NCBI GenBank assembly: GCA_029065305.1
Contig: JAIEIQ010000063.1
Location: 1 to 12,224 of the forward strand
Direction: 5' to 3'
From: Oscillospiraceae bacterium
GTDB taxonomy: Bacteria; Bacillota; Clostridia; Oscillospirales; Oscillospiraceae
DNA length: 12,224 nt
The notes under the pieces were generated by a model, which was not told where the DNA came from, ran no database searches, and worked only from the letters and a program-made list of their open reading frames with translations. Position numbers and translations under genes: made by a program. Shown here one piece after another: positions 1 through 7,200 of the stretch; position 1 is the first letter of the stretch; every line of letters begins with the position of its first letter.

Positions 1-45
1 CCCTCCTCCTCTGCCGCTTCCTACATTTTATCCCTCATTAACTTT

Positions 46-83
46 GTGGCCTGTCTGGTAATGAAGACAGACAGGCCACTTTT
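46..83 (+). terminator. Rho-independent terminator (first of a tandem pair)
   Basis: A perfect 12-bp stem, GTGGCCTGTCTG at 46-57 pairing with 68-79, closes a 10-nt loop and is followed by TTTT at 80-83. The T run is on the plus strand, so it should end transcription from a plus-strand gene upstream of the window. One reading frame reaches a stop codon (TAA) at 39-41 just before the stem, but too little of it is visible to call a gene. Confidence 0.75.
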
Positions 84-93
84 CGACAGGCTG

Positions 94-125
94 AAGCGGC
101 ATGGCTTTACGCCATGCCGCTTTTT
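94..125 (+). terminator. Rho-independent terminator (second of a tandem pair)
   Basis: A perfect 12-bp stem, AAGCGGCATGGC at 94-105 pairing with 111-122, closes the loop TTTAC and runs into TTTTT at 121-125. It lies 14 nt after the first terminator and 20 nt beyond the 3' end of the convergent regulator gene. The T run fits plus-strand termination. The minus-strand side has no T run, so its use by the regulator gene is doubtful. Confidence 0.75.
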
Positions 126-145
126 GGTTTGCCCGCCGCCGGCCC

Positions 146-499
146 TCAGCTCCCGGAACCGCCGGACAGGGTCCTCTCTATATCCCCCAGCGCGTTGACA
201 AAGGCAAGGACAGCGTTCACCTGGCTGTCGTTCATTTTTTCCAGCCGGGAGATGACCATCCTCTGCGTATCGGACAAATTTATCTGGCAGAGCTGCTCCT
301 CACTCTCAGCGGCCCAGTAATCAAGGGTCGTTCCGAAATAGTCCGCCAATTTCCGCAGTGTCGTCAGCTTCAGCCCCTCATATCCCTTTTTATACCAGCC
401 GTCAATGGTGGTATATGGAATATTGCACGCTTTGGACAGGGTGCTTTTATTCAGATGGTTCTTCTCCATCAAATAGTTTAGTTTCTCCAGAAAATCCAT
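146..499 (-). CDS. XRE-family helix-turn-helix transcriptional regulator
   Basis: This 117-residue protein is predicted to be a cytoplasmic DNA-binding regulator. Residues about 5-62 form an HTH_3/XRE domain. The segment LNKSTLSKACNIPYTTIDGW is the helix-turn-helix, and LRKLADYFGTTLDYW is the typical end of the fold. Residues 70-117 look helical (MNDSQVNAVLAFVNAL) and resemble the short C-terminal helices of phage-type repressors, which often dimerise. The start at 499 is supported by the strong Shine-Dalgarno sequence GGAGGTGAT (complement of 506-514) about 10 nt upstream and by a sigma-A promoter giving an 18-nt leader. The gene diverges from a second XRE gene at 761. Its targets cannot be read from the sequence. 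Autoregulation or control of its neighbour is the usual arrangement for such pairs. Confidence 0.9.
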   Translation of the reverse strand: MDFLEKLNYLMEKNHLNKSTLSKACNIPYTTIDGWYKKGYEGLKLTTLRKLADYFGTTLDYWAAESEEQLCQINLSDTQRMVISRLEKMNDSQVNAVLAFVNALGDIERTLSGGSGS

Positions 500-523
500 T
501 GCATCATCACCTCCAATTAGACA

Positions 524-552
524 ATTTTATCACGAATAAGAGTAAACTGCAA
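524..552 (-). promoter_or_regulatory. Sigma-A type promoter of the minus-strand XRE gene
   Basis: On the minus strand, TTGCAG (552-547) is followed after exactly 17 nt by TAAAAT (529-524). Transcription would start near 517, giving a leader of about 18 nt that contains the Shine-Dalgarno site of the gene starting at 499. Confidence 0.7.
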
Positions 553-576
553 GAATCAGATTACCCTTGAGCGTAA

Positions 577-669
577 CTTCAATTCGCAAAGGAGTGCTTG
601 GAAAAAGAAAATCTTTGCAGGGGCGGATGATGTCCGTCCCTGCTATTTTTTGTACTTGGCGAATTGATG
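577..669. repeat. Imperfect 15-bp inverted repeat flanking an orphan terminator
   Basis: CTTCAATTCGCAAAG at 577-591 and CTTGGCGAATTGATG at 655-669 match as inverted repeats at 13 of 15 positions, with a perfect 9-bp core (TCAATTCGC/GCGAATTGA). They bracket a 93-bp segment holding the hairpin at 617-651. No open reading frame lies inside. Possible roles are a paired regulator-binding site, the ends of a very small element, or the closing stem of a small RNA. None is proved by the sequence. Confidence 0.5.
617..651 (+). terminator. Orphan rho-independent terminator between divergent regulators
   Basis: GCAGGGGCGGA at 617-627 pairs with 633-643 through 11 pairs, one of them G-U, around the loop TGATG, and is followed by TATTTTTT to 651. 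It has the form of a strong plus-strand terminator, yet no plus-strand gene ends upstream of it. It may stop read-through toward the XRE gene at 761, or end a short untranslated RNA. I found no convincing promoter for such an RNA. Confidence 0.7.
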
Positions 670-689
670 TCTTGCGCGCAAGATACCGC

Positions 690-718
690 TTGACATATTA
701 CGACTGCGGGTATATATT
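690..718 (+). promoter_or_regulatory. Near-consensus sigma-A promoter of the plus-strand XRE gene
   Basis: A perfect -35 box TTGACA (690-695), a 17-nt spacer and TATATT (713-718) lie upstream of the gene at 761. The expected start near 725 gives a leader of about 36 nt. The match is strong enough that regulation would most likely be by repression, which fits the operator-like repeats overlapping it. Confidence 0.8.
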
Positions 719-744
719 GAAATAAATGGTTACCCGCAGGGGTA
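704..744. promoter_or_regulatory. Operator-like inverted repeats over the -10 box and start region
   Basis: CTGCGGGTA (704-712) and TACCCGCAG (731-739) form a perfect 9-bp inverted repeat separated by 18 nt. A third half-site in the first orientation, GGGTA at 740-744, makes a second, tighter palindrome TACCC-GCAG-GGGTA (731-744). The left arm abuts the -10 hexamer and the right arm lies just after the predicted transcription start, so bound protein would block RNA polymerase. Either flanking XRE protein is a plausible ligand. This is inferred from position and symmetry only. Confidence 0.55.
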
Positions 745-760
745 GAAAGGAGATGAGGAT

Positions 761-988
761 ATGTTTCACAATTTGCGGACGGCGCTGCAGCAAAAGGGAA
801 TCTCTGTCAAACAATATGCGGAGGTCCTGGGAATCGGAGAAAAGACCCTGCAAAACAAGCTGGCGGGAAGGACGGATTTTACATATCCGGAATTTAGAAA
901 AACCTGTACGCTGCTTTGCGAGTACAACGCGGACTACCTGTTTGCCGAAAAACCCCCTAGGGAAACGCAGACCACCGGGACCGGGTGA
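761..988 (+). CDS. Small XRE-family helix-turn-helix regulator (Cro-like)
   Basis: This 75-residue protein is almost entirely one helix-turn-helix domain (residues about 3-62). VKQYAEVLGIGEKTLQNKLA is the recognition region. The fold ends in NADYLFAE, a common ending of phage-like XRE domains. The last 13 residues are polar and probably disordered. The start at 761 is chosen because AAAGGAG (746-752) lies 8 nt upstream and the frame gives the HTH fold. An ATG at 754 is out of frame. It diverges from the larger XRE gene and lies about 290 bp before the giant surface-protein gene in the same orientation. It resembles the small partner of a phage or ICE two-regulator switch. The target is unknown. 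Confidence 0.85.
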   Translation: MFHNLRTALQQKGISVKQYAEVLGIGEKTLQNKLAGRTDFTYPEFRKTCTLLCEYNADYLFAEKPPRETQTTGTG

Positions 989-1025
989 GCCTCCTTCTAA
1001 AAAATTTTTTTCTGTCCCGGTTTTG
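974..1025 (+). terminator. Possible weak terminator after the small XRE gene
   Basis: ACCGGGAC (974-981) is complementary to GTCCCGGT (1014-1021) and is followed by TTTTG (1021-1025). The 32-nt loop contains six A and seven T residues in a row (999-1011), which could pair internally. The large loop, the short T run and the overlap with the last codons make this uncertain. Confidence 0.3.
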
Positions 1026-1034
1026 TAACCGATT

Positions 1035-1057
1035 ATGTGACCGTCATATGATATAAT
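1035..1057 (+). promoter_or_regulatory. Extended -10 promoter with an overlapping near-palindrome, for the surface-protein gene
   Basis: TGATATAAT at 1049-1057 is a perfect extended -10 element. No good -35 box lies at normal spacing. Instead the spacer holds the near-palindrome ATGTGAC-C-GTCATAT (1035-1049), with six of seven positions symmetric. This fits either an activator or repressor site inside the core promoter. Transcription would begin near 1064, leaving about 217 nt before the start codon at 1281. Confidence 0.6.
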
Positions 1058-1063
1058 CCAGAT

Positions 1064-1280
1064 ACTGTAAGCCTGCGGAGGCGCCCGGAGACATAGTCCG
1101 TAGAAATTTTTCCCGTTGCGCGTCACAAAATCAGTATTTTGTATCATATACCAGATAACAGGATGCTGCGGGGCATGGTTCAAGGAGGTGATAACAGCGA
1201 AACGGGGCCAACATTTTCTTCTATCTTCCCATGAGCTTGAGGCAATTTTTGCGGCGCAAAGCGCCGGTTAGGAGGATTTT
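1064..1280 (+). other. Long 5' leader of the surface-protein gene, with hairpins and nested short ORFs
   Basis: This untranslated stretch of about 217 nt contains short hairpins at 1071-1082 (GCCT/AGGC), 1086-1100 (CGGA/TCCG), 1125-1142 (ACAAAAT-CAGT-ATTTTGT) and 1252-1266 (CGGCGC-AAA-GCGCCG). The last lies 3 nt before the AGGAGG ribosome-binding site (1270-1275). A near-perfect Shine-Dalgarno sequence AAGGAGGTGAT (1182-1192) has no start codon at proper distance. Two tiny ORFs chain by ATGA overlaps: 1163-1234 (23 codons), then 1231-1284 (17 codons), whose stop overlaps the surface-protein start. Neither has a good ribosome-binding site. I do not recognise a known riboswitch class. Confidence 0.4.
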
Positions 1281-4200
1281 ATGAGATCAGCAGCGAAGCA
1301 ATACTGGAAGCGGGCGATCGCCCTGGCGCTGGTTCTTTCTCTCGCGCTTTCGCTTTGCTTCACAACAACCTTTGCCGTGGACGAGGATGACGCGGCAGAA
1401 CCGGAGGAAACCACTGTATACGAAGTGATCTGCGGCAAACAGGCACACCTGCACGGCAGCGAGTGTTATTCCAAGTCCTGTGAATATCAGGACTTGGATG
1501 GCCACAGCTGTGGCCAGGAGTGCTATCAGCTCACCTGCGCGCTGGAGGAGCACACCCACTCTCTCGGCTGCATGAAGGAGCTGGGCGTCTTCCCCAAGGA
1601 CGAGAAGGTGATGACGCAGGTGGCGGTTTACTGTTGTGAGGAGGAGGGACATACGCACAACTTTATGTGCGGCGTTCCCTACGAAGCAGTGAATCCCACG
1701 GAGAGCAAGGACCCCGCCGATGAGCCCGCCGAGGGTGAGGTCGACGGCGAAACCAACACTCCCGGCGACGGCGAAAACAGCGGCGGCGTCGACACTCCCG
1801 ACAACGGCGAAGACAGCGGCGGCACCGACATTCCCAGCGATGGCGAAAACAGCGGCGACGCCAACACTCCCGGCGACGGCGAGAACAGCGGCGACGCCAA
1901 CACTCCCGGCGACGGCGAGAACGGCGGCAATACCGACAATGGCGAGGACAGTGGGGATACCACCGCTCCTGACAATGGCGAGGACAGCGGCGACGCCAGC
2001 ACTCCCGACAACGGCGAGACCGGCGACAATACCGACAACGTCGAGGGCGGCGAGGACAATGCCAGTACCCCCGACGACGGCGACGCCAATGCTCCCGGCG
2101 ACGCAGGCAGCACCGAGAGCGATCCCCCCGCTGACACGGGCGACGGCACCACGGAGTTCTCGGACGGTGAGGTGCCCCTGAGTGCTCTGCCGGTGTTCAG
2201 CGGAGAGTACTGCACAGCCGCTGAGGGTCAGCATATCCATGGACTGGAGTGCCAGAGGATGATCCAAGTGGCGGATCCTGAGGACCTGGTCGTGCCGGCT
2301 GAGACGTTTGTCGCTAAAATCGGCGGGACAACGTATGATACGCTGTCTGATGCGGTTAGCGCCGCCAAGTCTGGCGATACCATCGTTCTGGGGCAGGATA
2401 TCACAGAGAGCGTTGCTGTTGCCCAAAATATCACTATTGATCTGGGCGGACACACCTGGACCGGAAGCAGCACCACGCTCACTGCTACAGGCAAGGACGC
2501 CAATTCCGCAGTAACGGTGAAAAACGGTAAAATTGTTGCCGGAAGCGCGGCTTCTTCCGCTAAGGCCACCGCTATCCACGCGGACAACGCCAATCTGACT
2601 ATTGAGGACTGCGAGGTCAGCGGCACCGGCACCGGCACCCTTGTCCGCGCCGAGACCACAAGCGCAAAAACACATCCCAACGAGACGCTTACCATCAGCG
2701 GCAGCTCGTTTAAGAATGCCGCTTACGGCGTCTACGCGGCTGTGGAGGGCAAAACCAAAGATCGGAGCATGACAGTTAATATCTCAAACTCCACCTTTGC
2801 GTCCAACACCCAGGGCCTGTATTGCAGCGTCGACAACACCGGCTCAAAGCCAGAATTTAATGTTGATGTAACCGGCTGTACCTTTGAGGGGAATACCACT
2901 GCCGGCATCAGCATTGCGAACAGGGAGAACAATGTAGACAACTTCAAATTGAATGTAACGAACACCAACTTCCTGAATAACACCGGCTCGGCACTCAAAA
3001 TGAAAAGCGCTTTCGATTACGCAACGGTGAGTATTACCGGCGGTGAAATTTCCGGGAATGTTGTCAGTTACAGCGTCGATTCCGTCATTAAGGTGAACGG
3101 TCCGTTCACAATGGATGGGACGAAGGTTTCCAACAACACTGGTTATCACCTGATGGACCTTCAATCTTCACCTTCTGTTACTATCGAAAATGCTGTTATT
3201 TCCCAGAACACCTCCAGATCTAAAGACAGCTTTTCCATGGGCGGCGGCGGAGCGGTATTGATTAAAGGTGCTACCGGGCCCATCGAGATAAGCGGCACCA
3301 AATTCATCGGAAATACCTCCGGGAATTACGGCGGTGCGCTGGGCGTTTCCAACACTAATGCAGTTACGCTCAACATTGATAAATGCGAATTCGCCGGAAA
3401 CACCTCTAATGGTGTCGGCGGCGCAATTTATGCAGACAACAAGGGCGGCATTACCATCAATGATACTGTCATAACCGACAACACTGCAAATTCTACGGTG
3501 TCAAAGGTTACGGCGTACGGCAAGATCGGCGGCGGTCTGTATGTGGCGAACACCACCGGGACTGTTACCCTGAGCGGTTCTACCTGCATCTACAACAACC
3601 ACACGCCCGGCGACAAACAGGTCCCCGGTACAAATGACGGCGGCAGCGCGGATATGGTGCTGGAATCCACTAAAGTAACATCTTCCACGAGCGCAAAGAA
3701 TCCTAGCAATTTTAGCCACGCCGAATTGGTGCTGAATAACGATCCGACTTTCACCGGCGAAAATGGGAATAAGTATACTTTTACCCAGTTTGACCGAACG
3801 GAAGTTAATAAGAACGGCTACTATTGGTTCAGCGGCAGCAACTACTACTGGCCCATGGGGTACTACACCACTGTAGAGGAGCCTTCCCGTATCTACCTGG
3901 GCAGCGAGGGTCAGCACACTGGCGACAAGGCTACTATGACCCCTACTCTGGCTGAGGCGGTCGAGGAGGCGACAGAGAAAGGTGCGGATACTGTCTACGT
4001 CTGCCAAGATACCACGATCACTGCCGCAGATGAAGATCTGCTGAACAACAGCGGCATCACCTTTGTCCGCTGCTCTGAGCACGGTACCGGCCATATGTTC
4101 ACCGTCAGCAGCGACGTCACTCTGGACGGCGCGCATATCGACGGTATGAACGTAAACGGAGCCAATTCCCTGATTGATGTTACTGACGGTGCTCAGCTGA

Positions 4201-7200
4201 CCATCGCCGGGGATACAATCATCGAAAACGGCAAGAACACAGCCAGCAAGAGCGACGGCGGCGCAATCACTGTCGGGGATAAGGCCAGCCTGCTTATGAC
4301 CGGCGGCATCATCCGCAACAACTCCGCTCGTCAGGGCGGCGGCATCTACGCCTTTGCCGGCGATACCATCCGCTTCGAGGGCGGCATGGTCTCCAACAAT
4401 ATAGCCACTGGCGGCAACGGCGGCGGCGGCGCTTATATCTGGGCCACCTCCAGCGAATTCGGCGTCCAGGGCGGACGGACCATATTCGACGGCAACACGG
4501 CCAATCAGCTGGGCGGCGGCGTGTTCCTTGTCAACGGCGTCAACGCCCAAACGCATCATTTTATTTACAGGGCCGACTTTACCAATAACAGTTCCTATCG
4601 GACCAGCCAGTACTACGACGGCGGCGCGATTTATATTCAGAGCGGCACTACCGCCCATATGAAGAACGTCTATGTCAGCGGCAACACGGACAGCGATGAG
4701 GCAGGCAACGCCTACACCGCAGTCGCAGTCTGCCCCACCGGCAAGCTGGCCGTGTATGAGCTGGATGGGCTTCTGGCCATTAACAACGGCAAGAACCCCG
4801 ATATCGGCATTATCAAGGGCGGCGTTATCCCCCAGACCACAGACAAAGAAACCGGCGAGCAGGTGGAGGTCGTTCCCAAGGTTTATCTGCCCAGCAATGC
4901 CCCCGGCGGCGGAGAGGTCCAGTACACCTACAGTGACGGCACAGTCGTAAACACCGCCGACTACCAGTTCATTGAGGGCTACTTCCGCCTTTACACCAAG
5001 GCCGCCGACAGCACGATTGACGCCGCGAGAACAACCGCTGAGAACAGCGGCGTGGTGATTACCGGGAACTATGCCAAGCAGTACGGCTCCGGCATCATGA
5101 CTAACGGCCTGCTGAAAATCGGCACCGAGACTACCACTCTGAAGGTCACAAAGGTCTGGGATGACGGCGCGGAAAACCACAACGGCGAGCAGATTCTTGT
5201 CTATCTGACAAAGGACAACGAGGTTGTTCCCGCCGATTTCCGCAGTGATTCCACCGTAATCCTGAACGCGGAAAACAACTGGACCTACACCTGGACCAAC
5301 CTGGGCAATGAGTTCACATGGGGTGTCAAGGAGGCCGCCGTGGGCGATTACACCTCCGATGTGAAGGTCGAGAAGGACACCAAGTTCGACGCTATCGCGG
5401 ACCGCTATTTCATTGCCACCATCACCAACAATCTCGGCGGCGACAATAACAAGCTGGTAATCCGCAAGACCGCCATTGATCTGGACCCCGAAAACAGCTA
5501 CCAGTTCACCCTGAAGCTGGGCAATATCGTCAACGGCGGCGCCTTCGCTCTGCGAGTGGAAGAAACAGGCGAGCTCATTCCCATCTATGACAACGAGGTC
5601 ACCTTCTATCTGAAGGGCGGTCAGACCGCTGTTGTCGAGGGCCTGCCTGACGGCTTCACCTATGAGCTCACCGAGGCCGAGGGCGAGTACAGCACCTTTA
5701 TCTATGAGAGCGTCACCGCCAACGAGGGCGGCGCGGGCCAGATTTACAGCGTTGACGTTGTCAACGTCAGCATCAAGCCCGCCGACGGCATCATCTCCGG
5801 CACAAAGGTTCTCAATGGCCGCGACTTCCAAAAGGGCGATCATTTCACCTTCAAGATCGAGGCCTGCCCGGAGCCCGGCAAGACAGACGAGTCCGCCATG
5901 ACCACGGAGGACATCGCCAAGACGCTCCCCGAGAAGAAGCTGGTCTCGATCTACCCCGGTATGACCGAGGCTGAGGTGGAAGCGCTTCCGGAGAGCGAGG
6001 ACAGCGTCCTTATGGCCGGCAAGGTGTTCAGCTTCGATCTGCACTTCACCAAGCCCGGCACCTATCACTATGTTGTCAACGAGAAGCGTCCTGAGTCTGA
6101 CAGCTCCGAGTATGCCGGCATCCCCGGCGTCACCTACGACCCGATGCAGTACCATGTCATCGTAGAGGTCAATATGGACGAAAACGGCGAGCTGAAGCCC
6201 GAAGCAACCACCGTTTGGGCCCGCAACACCAACGCCCGCGCCTCCTGGCCTGAAATAAACCTGCTGACAGGCGAGGATGGGGCGACCATTCCCATTGAGA
6301 ATGCGCTCAGGTTCGAGAACACCTATAATCCTGCTGAGATCACCCGCTTCTTCCTTGTGCGGAAGATCCTGGTGAACAAGGACCTGAAGGCCGGCGACTT
6401 CAACTTCATTCTCACTCCGGGCGGCTCCGCCGGCTACAGCGGCAGCAGCCCCTCTGAAGACGAGCTTGCCGGTCTTGCGTACAGCGCGGACCAGGCCCAG
6501 CCCATGCCCACCGTCATCTACGGCGAGAATGATACGGCCCAGACGGTTGAGCCCGACGAGAACGGAAATATCGTTGTTGGAAACGGCCCCTCCGGTCACG
6601 TAACCTTTGACGGCATCAAGTTCACCGCCGAGCAGGCTGGAAAGGTCTATAAGTACACCATCCGCGAGGAGATCCCTGCGGAGGCCGAGTACGATGAGAC
6701 TCTGGGCCAGTATGTCCTCAACGGCGTCGCTTACAGCGGCAAGGAGGTGGACCTCTATATCCACGTCTATATAGAGGAGACCGATCCGGACACCACCGGC
6801 AGCACCGGCTCTGTCGTCCGCGCCCAGGTCTACGGCGAGAGAGGCGCGGCCTTTGTCAACACCTACTCCGGAAGTCTGACCCTGCGCAAGACAGTTACAG
6901 GCGTCAGCGGCGACGAGAGCAGAGATTGGCGCTTCACCGTGACTCTGACGGACAAGAACGGCCATCCCCTGAGCACCACGGCTACCGCCAATGACGGCGT
7001 TGACGAGATGGGTGTCACTCCCAATATGTTCCCGTACGTCAAGAATACCGCCGCCGGCGAGGTCACAGGCTATGTCCTCCATTTGAGCGAGGAGGAGCTG
7101 GCGGTAATGGGCGGACTGGACGCGGAGCAGCTTGCCGAGATGGAGAAGGAGAATATCCTTCTGATGGAGGGCGATACGCTCCGTCTGACCCTGAAGCACA

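Noticed and set aside
146..988. Toxin-antitoxin or complete prophage module
   Set aside because: Both small genes are HTH regulators, and no toxin, integrase or phage structural gene is present in the window.
698..1183. A 161-codon minus-strand frame across the small XRE gene and the leader
   Set aside because: It has no ribosome-binding site (the upstream sequence is pyrimidine-rich), lies antisense to a recognised HTH gene and shows no known fold.
1245..1275. Possible c-di-GMP-I riboswitch fragment (CGCAAAGC-like string before the adhesin)
   Set aside because: The string is explained by a simple CGGCGC-AAA-GCGCCG hairpin. The upstream GGGCAAA and the second receptor helix of the class are missing.
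1755..2120. CRISPR-like repeat array
   Set aside because: The repeats are contiguous, in frame, have no unique spacers, and encode a linker.
1720..2215. Open frames of 153 and 178 codons on both strands in the repeat region
   Set aside because: They are frame shadows of the 36-bp repeat, giving Ala/Thr/Pro or Ser/Pro low-complexity translations with no start signals.
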